Assembly: GCF_018991925.1 (NCBI RefSeq)
Contig: NW_024748870.1
Span: forward strand, 1,308,400-1,372,399
DNA: 64,000 nt
Reading direction: 5' to 3'
DNA from: Homarus americanus
Taxonomy: Eukaryota > Arthropoda > Malacostraca > Decapoda > Nephropidae
This document shows, in pieces, positions 42,240 through 55,200 of the stretch. Position numbers and translations under genes: made by a program. Positions within the stretch are counted from its first letter, which is position 1. Each line of letters opens with the position of its first letter. The notes under the pieces are model-generated. The model was not told the origin of the DNA and ran no database searches. It saw nothing but the letters and a program-made list of their open reading frames with translations.

Positions 42240-45200
42240 TCGAGGACCACCAGAAGTCCCCTTACAGAAACAGGTGGAAAATATCAGCACCCTGGAACAT
42301 CCTTGCTACGAATGCTCAGTATCATAAAATGGAAACACCTCCTGTAAGAAGTAGCAGCTTGGCGATTACGCTTGACATCATACTGCTACAAGAAACACTT
42401 TCTACAAGAACACTGTCAAACCAGTGGTTACAAGACATACAGGAGTACTTCAGCGTCAACAAGAGGGATGTGGCTGGGATCTTATCAAGTCACATACCTC
42501 CACCGAGGTCGCATGCAGCAATTTAAGTGTGGGAAAACATCGAGACACAAGCCGTCAAAGTAACCTCCAATAACGGAATTAACTGTTCATAACATCTATA
42601 AGAACCCAAGGGGCTCACTTCGAGGTGACTCAATTATTCGCTTCTGCCGCTGACCACGCCACACCTCATAGGAGGGGATTTCAACGCACATCATCCCTTC
42701 CTAAGCTCGGTGCTTCTCCCACAAAATGAAGACGGCCTACACCTGTAAACACCACCTTCGGCGACACACCTGAGATCTGCCTCCTGAACACCGGAGAGCC
42801 CACCCCAACAATTAGGAGGAAGGCGTATTCCAACCTTCGGCCCCCAGTGCACTACAGCCTTCGGCCTCCTGGCAGCTACACCCCCACGCTGACTAGCACC
42901 CACTTAAGCACCCAACAACGCTGAAGGTGAACAAACTCCCCACCCACCAACACCCAAACGCCGAGATGGAGATACAATACCCAAAAGGCAAGACTGTGAC
43001 TCTTCCCAAGAAACACCTGGCTAAGTGGGCGAAATCACAACCAGCCGGCGCAGCACCCGTGGATTTAGAGACAACCTCCACCAACAATTGGTCGAGGCGT
43101 TTCACCAAGCGGCAGAAGAGGCTATATCCCAAAAACAAAACCTACATCAAGACAGTACAATGATTACGGGTACTACTGTCCCAGGGTGAAAGAATTCAAC
43201 CACAGATGGAACAGGGCCTGAAGAAACTATAGGAGAGACATCCTACGGAAATGCAAACATAGATCTCCTGTAAAGTCATAGTTAAGGATACCAGAAAGAG
43301 AAGGAAGAAATAAAAAACGTAAGCTGGCCTCGGGCGTGGTGTCTGAACTGAACGATAGCCAACACCCTCCCTTTGGCAGATGTGGGCCCAGATCCGAAGG
43401 GCATCTGGGAAGGCAACACCACCACCACCAACCCATCCCAACCCAGAAGAGGGCCGAGAGACTGCAAAACTGTTCTTGAGAGGGCAGGCGAGAATTCTAC
43501 CGAGCAACAATAAAAAACCTCCCGAGACATGCAGAGGAGACACAACCGTGTCTGCGACAGACCAGACTCCCGATGATTGAAGAGGCCTGCAATGGTGAAG
43601 ATGACACCGACAGACCCATCAACCAGCAAGAACTCCAGAAGTTGATAAAACGAAGCAAGGACACAGCGCCAGAGGCCTACAGGATCACCTATTTCATGCT
43701 TTCCCATGCCGAAGAAGCTGAGCACGAGGCGTTGGTACAAATCATCAACGTCTCGTGGAAGGCACAGAGACTTCCACCGGAATGGAAGAAGGCAGGTATA
43801 CAGCCCATTCCAAAGCCCAGAGAACCAGACAAACCAACACCCATCTCCCTCCTCAGCTGCACAGCGAAAACGGGAGAAAGAATGGCTATCAACAGGGTCA
43901 TGTGGAAAGTCGGTATCACACACTCTCACATATTTGCTTACACCGAGAACACGGGCACAAACAACAACATTGCCGAGATACTCAGCACAGTGGACAACAA
44001 ACCAGCTTTGGTGGTCTTCCTCGACCTGGAGAAGGCTTTCGAACTAGCAAATCCACTGGCCATTACAACGACGCTCGCTGAAAAAGGCGTCAAAGGAAGG
44101 TTGCTGGGGTGGATCCAGAACTACCTCACACAGAGAGAAGCAAGAGTACTCTTTCAGGGGCAACGTCAAGCTAGAGGGCCCATGAAAACGGAACCCCACA
44201 ATGAGGCATCCTCAGTCCAACGCTGTTCAATGTCTTGATGGAAAATCTAGTCAGACTACCTTTTTAGACAAATAGTCAAGCTCCTCTGCTATGCAGACGA
44301 CTTACAGCTCAGAGTAAGAAGAGCAAACAGACTTATAGAAGAGGAGTGCAACAGACTTGGACTTAAGATAAATCCAGCTAAGTCGAAAGCGATGGCCGTC
44401 TGCACAGATACACAAGGCATGATGCTCGCCATACAAAACACGCCGGTAGTCTGGACCAACACCCACCAGCGTCTTGGAATCTGGTTCCATCAGGAACTCA
44501 ATTTCAAGCCGCAACTCGAGTATCTCAGGCACAGGACAAAGAGCAGGCACAACATAATGAGGTCGCTCACCAGCACAACCGTAGGAGCGAACATACACGT
44601 GCTCATAGCCTACTACTCAGCCGCCATCAGATCGCTGGTAGATTACAGAGCTCCAGCGCTAATTGGACTGAGAGAAGACCAGATAGCTAAGCTAGAAGTC
44701 ATCCAAAACAATGCTCTCAGAACCATGCTCGGAGCACCCATGTGGACCAGAATTTGCAATCTGCAAATGGAAACCGAACTACCACCCCTAGCAGTACGAG
44801 TCAAGCAGGTGAGAGCCGGACTCCTCACAAAAATCTGTAGATCAAGTAAGCCCACAGCTGCCAAAACGCAAATCAGTGCCTCCCTCCACCTCGACAACAG
44901 AGAGCGAGGGGCCACCTAGTCGCATTAGGCAAGCGAGGTCATCAGGCACCTGCACGCAGAAACACTCGTCAAGAGCATCCAAGACATGCGAGACAGGGAC
45001 TATGTAAAATAATAATAATAATAATAATAAACGGTTTATTAAAAGAGCTGCAGCCGGTGTCCCTCCACCAGCCACATTCAAAATCACCAACTAGGTGATA
45101 GCAAAGCCAACCTCCAGAACGAGGACCTCAAAAGAATAATTAAGGAAGCCGAGACACTGGAGCGGCCTTCTTCACCCAAGGTCAGACCCTCCTATGGAGA

Positions 45201-45340
45201 CTTTCCAATGACTGCTCCACCCTACAAACAGAGCTGGTAGCAATCTATAAGGCCGTACAACACACTGCAACAGAACACAACACGTCCATCATAATTCACA
45301 CGGACTCGAAAATAGCCATGCAGGTTCTGCAACACAGTCA
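42240..45340 (+). pseudogene. LINE ORF2: endonuclease, RT, start of RNase H
   Basis: Endonuclease scraps: LDIILLQETLSTRTLSNQWL at about 42373 and GGDFNAHHP at about 42674. RT at 43573-44238: PPEWKKAGIQPIPKP, VVFLDLEKAFELANP, LLGWIQNYLTQREARV, then CYADDLQLRV at about 44286 (YADD intact) and LGLKINPAKSKAMAV. The C-terminal RT runs to 44919. RNase H begins TELVAIYKAVQHTATEHNTS and IIHTDSKIAMQVL (about 45225-45330). Many frameshifts and stops. Confidence 0.8.
45009..45045 (-). mobile_element. LINE 3'-tail scrap
   Basis: (AAT)n AACGGTTTATTAAAAGAGCT is the reverse complement of the tail at about 25690-25720 (CTCTTTCAATAAACCGTT..TTATTA). It is a tiny, extremely 5'-truncated insertion. Confidence 0.55.
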
Positions 45341-46501
45341 ACCAAAAGAAAATCTTGTCTAACAAATCTGCTAACGTTTTTTAGGAAAGTCTTCGAGGTA
45401 GTAGATAATGACGAAAATTACGATGTTATTTACTTAGACTTTAGCAAAGCATTTGACACAGTACCGCATCAGAGGATTCTGAGAAAAATTAATGCTCATG
45501 GTATCGAGGGGAAAATTATAAATTGGATAAAATCATGGCTCACCGATAGAACGCAGAGGGTCAGCATAGATGGTGTTAAATCTGAGTGCGGCCGTGTAAC
45601 CAGTGGGATTCCCCAGGGGTCAGTACTAGGCCCACTCTTGTTCATAATCTACATAAACGATTTAGATACTGGGATCAGCAGTGACATAAGCAAGTTTGCA
45701 GATGACACCAAAATAGGGTGGCAAATTAATTCAGGGCAGGATGCAAATGCATTACAGGAGGATCTAAATAAACTGCAGGGGTGGTCTGAAAAATGGCAAG
45801 TGAAATTCAACACCAGCAAGTGCAGCGTACTTAATATTGGAAGAACAAATACTTATAATGTATACAGCCTTAACAACATCAACCTAGAGAAGTCGACTTG
45901 TGAAAGAGACCTAGGGGTACTTGTAAGCCCGGGCCTACGGCCTAGAAAACAGTGCGTTAATGTTCGAAATAAGGCAAACAGAGTATTGGGTTTTATATCT
46001 AGAAGTGTAAGTAACAAGAGTACAGAGGTCTTATTGCAACTATATCTTGCGCTAGTTAGGCCGCACCTCGATTATGCGGTTCAGTTCTGGTGCCCCTATT
46101 ATAGAATGGATGTAAATTCACTAGAGTCGGTGCAGCGAAGAATGACAAAAATGATTCCGGGACTTAGAAACCTTCCATATCAGGATAGGTTAAAGAAACT
46201 TAACTTGCATTCCCTAGAAAGACGAAGAGTGCGGGGAGATATGATAGAAGTATTTAAGTGGGTGAAAGGAATCAATAAAGGGGATATAGATAAAGTTCTT
46301 ATAATATCCGAGGAGGATAGGACTCGGAGCAACGGATTCAAGTTGGATAAGTTTAGGTTTAGGAGGGAGATAGGAAGAAACTGGTTCACAAATAGGGTGG
46401 TGGATGAGTGGAACAAGCTTAGCAACTTTGTAGTAAGTGCGGGAACTCTGGAAAGTTTCAAAAGGAGGCTAGATAGATTCATGGATGATAGAGAGTGGTA
46501 G
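45341..46501 (+). CDS. CR1 ORF2 fragment (RT and C-terminus), open throughout
   Basis: One uninterrupted frame of about 386 codons: [65 protein letters not shown] (catalytic FADD), CERDLGVLVSPGLRP, and VVDEWNKLSNFVVSA to the stop at 46501. It starts inside the RT (fingers missing), so the element was 5' truncated on insertion, but the absence of any stop shows it is recent. It is about 65-70% similar by eye to the CR1 at 21075. Confidence 0.85.
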   Translation, partial: TKRKSCLTNLLTFFRKVFEVVDNDENYDVIYLDFSKAFDTVPHQRILRKINAHGIEGKIINWIKSWLTDRTQRVSIDGVKSECGRVTSGIPQGSVLGPLLFIIYINDLDTGISSDISKFADDTKIGWQINSGQDANALQEDLNKLQGWSEKWQVKFNTSKCSVLNIGRTNTYNVYSLNNINLEKSTCERDLGVLVSPGLRPRKQCVNVRNKANRVLGFISRSVSNKSTEVLLQLYLALVRPHLDYAVQFWCPYYRMDVNSLESVQRRMTKMIPGLRNLPYQDRLKKLNLHSLERRRVRGDMIEVFKWVKGINKGDIDKVLIISEEDRTRSNGFKLDKFRFRREIGRNWFTNRVVDEWNKLSNFVVSAGTLESFKRRLDRFMDDREW

Positions 46502-46575
46502 TAACTCTCGACAGGAGCTGCCATGCACAGGCCAACCGGCCTATTGCAGACTCCTTATTTTCTTATGTTCTTATG
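45341..46575 (+). mobile_element. Young 5'-truncated CR1 inserted in LINE RNase H
   Basis: From the RT middle to TTATTTTCTTATGTTCTTATG. RNase H sequence of the host LINE is on both sides (..SKIAMQVLQHSQP before; QNRPVVLHWISSHLGIVGND and MADEAA after). Confidence 0.85.
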
Positions 46576-47450
46576 TAACCTCGATCTTCGCACAGCGGCA
46601 AGACTTCCAAAGACAAAATCGCCCAGTCGTCTTACACTGGATTTCCAGTCATTTAGGGATCGTGGGAAATGACATGGCAGACGAAGCAGCCAAGGCAGCC
46701 ACACGTTTTAGAAGCGTACACATTCAAGTTCCAGCAAGTGTGCAACAGATCAAGAAGCACCTCAGATAGACTACCAAGCTCCACATCCAAAAGAGCTTCC
46801 TTGACGCATTCATCACTGGTTCCCATTCACCCAAATGGTACCTGGTGGCAACAAAATAGGAACCACCATTCGTGGACAAGAAAACACCAAGACAAACCCA
46901 AGTTAGCCTTCATCGACTACGACTAGGGTACAAGTGCACCTGGCAGACGATCGGAAATGTCGTCAGGAGTCAGCAGCCAACTCACTGGAACACTATCTCC
47001 TCGACTGCGAAGTTACACAAAGTCTACGAAACAGAATTCGAAACTTTCAAGAAGAACTCACAACACCAGCAGCTACTCTATCCCGAAAGGCCCAAACAAA
47101 CCACATTCACCACCTTCCCCGAGTCATCACACGATACCCACCACACAGATTGCTTAGGAAGTATCCTCCCCCAGCAAGTGCTGACCCCAATTCGGGGGGC
47201 GCGCCACGAGTGGGGGCTTGATGGTAAGCGCTCACTGACCGAGGGTCCGCTCACACTTGCAAACCAGCAGTATCCTTTCATATCTGTAGGTAGGACATCT
47301 TCCTTCACCAAATCCCAAATCCGGTCTGGCTGCTCCAAGAGCTCCAGCCGGAACCACCAAACGGGCCTCCTACAGGCTAAGGCCTGTTTCCGACTACGGT
47401 CCGACAATCTCAGCAACAACAACATGCCGTGAGGGCAGGCAACACCAAGC
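46576..47450 (+). pseudogene. LINE RNase H end and C-terminal tail
   Basis: VVLHWISSHLGIVGNDMADE (His/Asp of RNase H motif) at 46627-46690, then, with frameshifts, RLRLGYKCTWQT and an ANSLEHYLLDCEV zinc-like tail at about 46975-47010. This is the continuation of the I-like LINE beyond the CR1. Confidence 0.75.
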
Positions 47451-47537
47451 TCTTAATCAGAGAAGACCTCCTGTAAAGAAGATCCTCCACAGCAACTCCT
47501 CTACTACGCAACAACTTCCTAGCACCTGACTGCTCTA

Positions 47538-47655
<118 letters not shown>

Positions 47656-48102
47656 ATGCCATTGTGAGTTTCTTTTCTCACCGCATCCTGAGTGCGAGAT
47701 CTCCTCGATATACGTATGTATGTGAGCCTAACAAAGAGAAATTAGACTATTGGCCACATACACTACACTGCAGTACTATAATAAACAAACGGCCTTAAGT
47801 TGCCAGCTATCTCCAGCAGTGTTCGAAGAATCTTGAACGAGACTAAACATACGACACCACACCTCAGTACGGATCTGTTCATTCTCCCTTCTCACCAATC
47901 CCTAGTGTCAAGACAATATACTTTACCTCCGACATCCTCTATTCCTTCAGTGACATCTAAGTTGTCAAACACCCAATTAACAATGGCTAGAGCTAGCTCA
48001 ACCATGTTTACTAACAATTTCATTGTATTTACAGTGTTGCCACAGAATGGCCGCATTCGGGAATTCACAGCAAAAATAATTATCACATAGTTACATTTTT
48101 AC

Positions 48103-48764
48103 ATTCAAGTGAGGATGTTGGGCAGAACATTGGAATCGCGGAAGATGAGGATCGCAGGGACGGCACCATATCATCAGAGCAGCTTGCCGGCATTGTTGAA
48201 ATTGCAATTGTCGTATTATATTTATGGGACCCTGTGTATAGTGAAGCTAATACTGATGATCATGCCCAGTCAAATACAATACTTTCTTACGCACACACGA
48301 TCCCACTTAACGTAACCATACCCCACTGGCCAGTACAGTTACACCTGTGGCGCCGGTTCATTACAAGGTGTTCAAGGATACTTGCACGAAACCTAAACAA
48401 CAACTTTTAAGCAAGCACTGTAACACTAATAGTCATAACACTAACTACTGTTATCAGCTCCAGGAAGGTGGTTACATTCCCAACCACCACACAACCCCAA
48501 CAGCAAATTCAAGAAACACAACAAGACCTAACTCCATTCCATTCAGCAGTTGTTCAGACCAAATCTACTGCTGTACCGAAAGGTGATATATCATGTATAT
48601 TACAGGACTCTGCCTCACATAATTCACAGCACTTTGTAACTATACAACGGTGTAAGGATTCGTGGTATGATAGACAGCCACACAGCAATTTGGGGAAGAC
48701 CACCATCCTGCTCAACATGACGCGGGATTTGTACAGCCGTAACAACGTAAGCCAACACTTCTAG
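48103..48764 (+). pseudogene. Coding-like segment of unknown family
   Basis: Apart from one stop at about 48409, this frame is open for about 220 codons with mixed composition (SSEQLAGIVEIAIVVLYLWD, PLNVTIPHWPVQLHLWRRF, QTKSTAVPKGDISCILQDSA, SWYDRQPHSNLGKTTILLN). Further coding-like but shifted pieces follow to about 49205. Gypsy-like remnants lie downstream on the same strand, so an LTR-element gene is possible, but no motif proves it. Confidence 0.35.
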
Positions 48765-49989
48765 TGCAGCAATTGTTATATGTGAATTGTATTCAACAGG
48801 TTTAGACCGAATTATACTCATCGCGTCAACGACAAGGGTCTTATTGTCCTGCACAAACCAAAATTGCTCCTATGAACGATTACACTCCTAGTACGAGGAA
48901 GAAAGATCACGAGTCAGCATGTCCAAGTCCCTACCGACTCATTTAACTGGCGTGATTTTAGCAGCAAAAATTGGATAGTATGACCTGCAGTTTTAACAGA
49001 TACTCTCCATTTTCAGAATGAGGAAACAATCAGGGCCACACTGTTCGCTCACTTGACGTTTTCACTGGGACTGACAGTCTGTCTTACAGAAATTTCAAGG
49101 CTTAAAGGTCTTACATGTGAACCTATATTGAGTACGATTCGTCTTGGTGGTTTAACAGATGTCCTCGCTCTCGACAGACCAGGCGCTCCCAGAATATTGA
49201 AATAGATTATTGTTTGTGTGATTATCTGGTTTACTATACTAGTGTTGCTTTACAGCCTAACAGTTTCCAATTAGTATTGTTACACAAACACTTTGTGACG
49301 ACTCTGTCCCCTCCTCACTCAACCACCATAACCATCACTTGCTTCAACTTGACACCAGGAGAAGAAACTGCTTCACGAAGTTACTCGTCCCCAGTGAGCA
49401 CCGTTTCAGAACCAGTTCCCATCCGACTATGAGACCAGTTTCTCATCTGACTATGGGACCGAGGTATCGAGGCAAGTGTGCCTGCCTGCTAAGCGGAGTC
49501 TCTTCTCTGTAGCCTACAGTGGATGACGATTTGTATTAAGGTATTACTGCTGGTGGTGTAGTGATGGTTTGATGGTATAGTAGACTACGGCCATAATCTC
49601 TGGTTCCTTGTGGTTAACCATCGCAACCTAGACTTGCTATCTGAGCTGCCATTTCTGTCAGGGTTTTGTGTTGTATATAGTAGGTGTACTTAATGTTTAA
49701 AATAAGAATAATTGGGTAATATTCTGTTGTGTTTTGGTACGTACATAGTTGTGTTGCCTTTTTTTATAATTGCATATTTTTGCTTCACTTGTGTTATTTA
49801 ATATACCTAATTAACTAACTTAATATTTAATATAAATGTTATCAAATTACTTAGTTTACATGATAATCATCTTATCCCTTTCATAACCTAAATTTGTCTG
49901 TCACGAACTTTGATTCTTGTGTGTGTGCTCATTAATTGATGCATCCACGTATTTCAACCCTTAGATTATTTACTCTGTATTTTTACTTC

Positions 49990-50181
49990 TGAACTTTGGC
50001 TTTCCTCAATATTGTGGGTAGCAGGGAGGGACCTCACAACTTACATAAAAAAGACAGGCGAGGATGGATCAAATACTACCTCGCTAAGGTAATTGATCAC
50101 CCTCATGGCAAGACTAGGCCCCTCGAGTTGCTTGCCAACTACAAAAAGATTATAGCTTTACCTAGCAATCCGCTAGATTAG
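49990..50181 (+). pseudogene. Retroelement-associated fragment, unknown
   Basis: A 61-codon frame with DRRGWIKYYLAKVIDHPHGK and ELLANYKKIIALPSN, lying just before the Gypsy RT fragment. No firm family. Confidence 0.3.
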
Positions 50182-50340
50182 ACAAGTGTCACTTCACTTC
50201 ACATATTTTTAATAACCAGACACAAACCCGATTTACATACCAGCTCACATATTACCTCATAGCCAGCATGATGTACTACAAGATATGTTTCAAGATATAC
50301 TACAACAGAAGTTGTCACACATTCAAAGTCCCCTTTCAAT

Positions 50341-50645
50341 TGCCTAGGGTTTTTGGTCCTTAAGAAGGATGGAAATTGGCCCCCAGTCATTGATTATTGG
50401 CGAGGCAATGGAGACACTATCCCGGATAGGTACCCAATGCCTGTTCTGATTGATATATTGCAATCTTTTTTCAAAAATAATACTGCCTTTAGCACTCTTT
50501 TGGGCCATTTTGAATCCCTATGTATGCCTATCTGTATTTGAAATATGCCATTGACTATTCAAAGGATGATCAACACTTTATTTTTGTGATTTAATAGGTA
50601 ACACAGTATGTGTTTATTTAGATGATCCCACCGTTGCCACCTTAT
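50341..50645 (+). pseudogene. Gypsy-type reverse transcriptase fragment
   Basis: LKKDGNWPPVIDYWRGNGDT and IPDRYPMPVLIDILQSFFKN with TAFSTLLG correspond to the RT motif KKDG-S-W-R-x-x-x-DYR-x-LN...PDRYP-x-P. A later NTVCVYLDD (about 50600-50630) is the YLDD-type active-site region with intervening sequence decayed. Non-functional. Confidence 0.8.
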
Positions 50646-52083
50646 GTTACAGTTTCCGGTTACCTGTGGAATCACTAATTATAAAGAGGTGAACTGGAAG
50701 CAACATTCATAAATGTCTATGGGTAAAGTTTTTAAACCCAAATGATCTTTTCTCCATTTATTAAAAAAAATAATGAACTATTGCACAGTAATTAGAATAT
50801 CACTGCAATTAACGCTATGAGCTGTGAGCGTCAATAATGGACGAAGCTTGGGTATAACTAGCTTCTTGAAGCACATGTCTCAGTGGCTCAGAGAGAGGAG
50901 TCGAACTAGCGATAGCCGGCTACTTAATTGATGACTCTGCGGTTAAGGTTTGAGGGCACAGTGGGAATACACTGTCAGATGTCCAGTTGATGACTACTCA
51001 CAGCTCATAGGAAAGTTACCATGGGCGATGTAATTATATAAACCAAATGTATGTAGCCCACATTTATATAAGTATTACTGTCTGTTAGACAGAGACTAAT
51101 ACAGTATGAGGCCAACACCCTTTGAGTTCTATGAGGAGTAAATTAACCGCATAGTATAACATAATACCTATGGATGCCTATCCATGTTCTAAAAAGATAA
51201 AATGTCCTGTAGCTAAACTGAGGAATCTACAACTGGGGGTTGTGAGTCTGAATTCCAATCCGAAAATTCTCTATGTGTCTTGGCTGTAACATGTATAATG
51301 GCAGCTTTCGAAGAGACATATCTGTAATATCAAAACATACTAAAAATTTGATAAAATTAGACAAAGTTGGTACAACAAAACTGGTAAGGTTATGACCTCA
51401 CTACTGGTGAGTTCACAGTAATCTTAACCATATAATAAAATAATAACCTTGAATTACGAATTGCTTATCACTATCCTGGCATAGTAAAATGTGACTGGGT
51501 TAGTCAGGAAAAATCATACGTTATGAAGATGTGCAGGAAACACCGTATTCGTGGAACTAGATGTATAAATATATTGTGTAAGCGCTGTGCGAGCAGTCGT
51601 TTGTTTGAGTGTTTGAGTGCCAGTTCGCATATTCCTTCTGCAGCAGGAATAAACACGAATGCATAGGCCAGACATACATACAAATATAGATATGACGACT
51701 TACACTGTTTTGTCACCTTAGGATCAGCCATTGCTAAAACAAATGAGAAGTGATCAGGCACTACTAATGTTCAGTTTTATTTGTCCAGAATCGCAGGTGT
51801 GTCATTACTTATATTGGGAAAAGTTCCATTTGTCATGCGGCGAGAACAATGGACTGTGAATAACACTAGAAATACAGTATGCGGTAGCATTACTTCTTGT
51901 TAAGGGAGAAAATATAATCACAGAATTGCTGCATGCAAATTAGGGTTTAAATACAGAGTGTGTACAAGCAAAAAGTGGGCATCTTAAACCTATGTTAAAT
52001 ATAGGAGCAATGAGCTCGTCATTAGTATTAATGTTCTTCAATGAGCTTGTCACTAGTACAATATGAATATTCTTCAATGAGCT
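50646..52083. other. No gene supported
   Basis: Probable old retroelement/LTR debris. A minus-strand frame at 51504-51761 with a hydrophobic run (LYVCLAYAFVFIPAAEG) has no recognisable family. Confidence 0.35.
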
Positions 52084-52276
52084 TGCCATTGGTATTAAAG
52101 TTCTTCAAAGCGAGGTGCTTCCCTGCCTGGAGTACTTTCAACCCGTCTGGTCCCCAGGATATGCTAGGGACTGTCTGTTGATTAAAAATATCCAAAGAAG
52201 GGCCAGCAGGTTGGTGCCAGCACTTTGGCACCTCAGCTACCCTGAGAGATTAGAGCGCCTGCAATTACCTAGTTTA
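52084..52276 (+). pseudogene. LINE RT C-terminus, part 1
   Basis: LPCLEYFQPVWSPGYARDCL and KNIQRRASRLVPALWHLSYP, ERLERLQLPSL: the post-RT domain of CR1/L2-like LINEs. It is cut by the transposon at 52277. Confidence 0.8.
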
Positions 52277-55200
52277 TGGGTGTGTCATACGGAGGCGAAT
52301 TTTTTTTTTTTGAGTTTGAAAAATCGGCCCATGGTATTAATGATGTGGTTCTATGTGCAGAATCATGTGATATCTTCAGATTTGAAAAGTTTTAATTTTT
52401 TGCTAGGTAAATTTTTACTTGAAATCTTATGAAAATTCAGTATTCCCACCCTTTTACCAACACCACTAAATAGCTTATTTAAAGTAAAGTAAATGTATCA
52501 GGTTAATTTATTAGGATGAAAATGATCCAGAATAGTGAAACGAATGATCTTGACATATTTATTAAATTTAATATTCCTTTAGAAAACAAAATCATCAAAT
52601 ACAAAAACCGGTTTTACTACTACGACCCGGTGTTGCTGCACACCATAGAGAACATGTCTTTCTTGCTTCTGTTTCTACTCATCACCTCCCTGCTGACCAC
52701 CTGAGCTCGGATGTAGCCTTCCCTCCTCTCCTGGCTGTACACGTGACTGCTGGCCTCGCTCACTTGCTGTACACAACGCTCTATACTCTGGGTGTGCGAG
52801 GGCCAGGCAGGGACATGCATGGGGTTGTCCAGGAAAGCTCTGACTTGAACATTGGTGAGGCTGCAGGTAAGAGGGGGCTCACTGCCAGCCTGGATGTTAT
52901 CCAGATCTATGAGATCAGTGAGGGTCTTGGCACCTAGATTAACTTCAGGCTTCTTCCTGACCCTGAAGGAATCGTCACCAACTGATTCGTCATGCCCAGA
53001 TTCTCTCATAAGTCTCATATCCAAGGTCTTTTTGACTGCCACTCTTCTCTCCTCCCCATCCTTACTGCAGAGCATTGTCTGCAGAACTGCCTCGGGATGA
53101 GCATACCAGGAAGATCTCCTCACAGTCTGCTCCACAATCTGAACAACCTTCCTTGGCTGACTCCTCAGGAGCTCAAGCTGGAAGAGAACATGCCTCGGAC
53201 CTTCGGAGAACGATGACTTGACCTTGGTGTTGAACCAATTTGGCAAGTAGACACTCACGATGAATTGGACAATAAGTCTCAGGTTGTGAAGCTGGTTCCC
53301 TTTCAGTTTATGATGAGCGACCCAAATTCTGCAGAACCTGAGAGCCGTTGTGAGCCACCTAGAATGTGAGACTGGACCTATCTGCAGGTAAGCAAGTCTA
53401 TCAGGCATGACCCCAGTTTTGATGGCACTGCAAATCATGTAACCATAGTACTGGTCAGTACTCAGGTCGTCAATGACAGTATGTGCAAGCTCAACGAGTG
53501 GAGGGCCAACTGTGATTTTTTCAAAGCTCGGATTTATTTCTAACTCAGTGGCAGAGTCCAGCATCTTGCCAAGAGGACCAGACCATCTGTTGTTTGAAAG
53601 AGTCTTGCCATCCAGCTCCTGGATCAGATGTCTGAGTGGCAACTCGTTGGTGTGGAGGTCACAAACAATCCAGACCAGCTTCCTCCCAATCTTCCGCTCT
53701 ATCCACTGTATGACCCCCCCTTGCCACCCTGTGTTCGTGTTGGTGCTGTCCCCTCCAATGGCCTGCAGGGTCTGGTCTACGTTCCTCTCTCTGAGCCAGT
53801 TCACAATGTTATCTGCCACTATCTCAGCTGGTTTCCTGATGTCATCTTTCTCTGGAGTGAAATGCCACAAATACTTCCCTCCTGGTTCACTGCAGCAGGA
53901 GTAGTGTTCCTCCTTCACCATGGCAGGGAACAACTTGTCAGAATCTCCAACTTTCATGAACACTTTAGTGTCATCCCTTCTCCCGTCAAAGAACAAACAA
54001 TTGATTCCATTTTCTCTTATCCCCTTATCAAACTCCTCTTCTAGGTTACTGACAAGTTTCTCCTGAGCTCTCCTTACTTTGTTATGATCTATCACCAGGT
54101 GAACACCATCAGGTGTTATCAAACCACCGTCAACCCAGGCAGCTGTTGCTATCTCTGCAGTTTCTCTGAGACCAGTGTGGTGTCGCATGCTGGCCAGAGC
54201 TATGCTCGGGATATCTTTCCTATTTCGAATCTTATGCCTGAAAGGTTTGGGATCATTATTTTCTGGGTTAGAGACAAAGTCACCATTCTCCTGGTCAGCA
54301 CTCGGATCAGCCATGGGGAAGTCATTAAACTCTGAATCAGCTTGACTCCAATCATCGGCCTTTTTTACCTCACCCTTGGCCTTCTCAAGTCTCTTTTCCT
54401 CGGCAACTCTTCTCCTCTTCTGTCTCTCTGTGGCAGCCTCCTGTCTCTTGGACTCCGGAATATCTTGGCTAGAAATCATGAGAGCCCCTATACTGCCAGT
54501 CTTCTCTCTCTGTGCTTTGACAAATGCCAGTTCGATCACAGGAATCTTCAGTTCACGCTTGCAAATACAGGATATGTGGGCCTCGGATTTACAGTCACGA
54601 TCGCATCCAAACTCAGGACAGAGAACAATTGGGCACTTGCAAGTAATCATGTCAAATAACTGGTCCAGTTGCTTGGCAAAGCTGTCCTTAACTGCAAGTT
54701 TTCCTCTCCCAAGAGAGATATCTCTTGCCTTTTCCCAACTGGCTAGCAGTCTCTCACTAATCTTCTTCTGACTTGTTATGTCTGGAGGCTTGAACTGAGC
54801 GTTAGCCAGAGTGTACTGTGCCAAGACAGCTTTGGTCATATCACTGGCAATGTCTTTGTTTGTGTAAGTTCTTTGGTTCTTTTCACTGATTTGCCTGATT
54901 AAAACACCGTATCTCAAAGCATCTCTCAATGTAGGCAACTCCGACTTCAGGAGCTCTCTCCCAGACCCAAGATAGTGACTGAGATGGCTGGATTTTTGGT
55001 TCCTCGTCCTGACACAAGCAGCCATCGCAAATATTATCAACTTATAAATGCATCAGAATCTGAAACAGAAAAAATATTGTTAGTTGGGTTGTTAAAGAAT
55101 GAAGTCAGAAAGCAATGTTCACTATTTAATTGTAATGCACTAATGCAGCTGTACGTTAGATTTTCGATAAATTTCACGCTAAAAATTACCTAGCAAAAGA

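Larger units (their letters stand above)
40201..47530 (+). mobile_element. I-like LINE with RNase H, decayed, CR1 inside
   Basis: 5' leader with C-rich sequence to about 40570, ORF1 with zinc knuckles, ORF2 with APE endonuclease, RT and RNase H, and a 3' part ending near a (TA)n at 47538. It is interrupted by a CR1 at 45341-46575 and a short scrap at 45009-45040. Located in the IR intron. The 5' border is approximate. Confidence 0.7.

Noticed and set aside
43282..43929. 215-codon minus-strand frame opposite the I-like LINE RT
   Set aside because: Antisense shadow of the RT coding strand, which carries the recognisable motifs.
53473..53904. Plus-strand frames of 138-143 codons within the transposase gene
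   Set aside because: Shadows of the intact 806-codon minus-strand gene.
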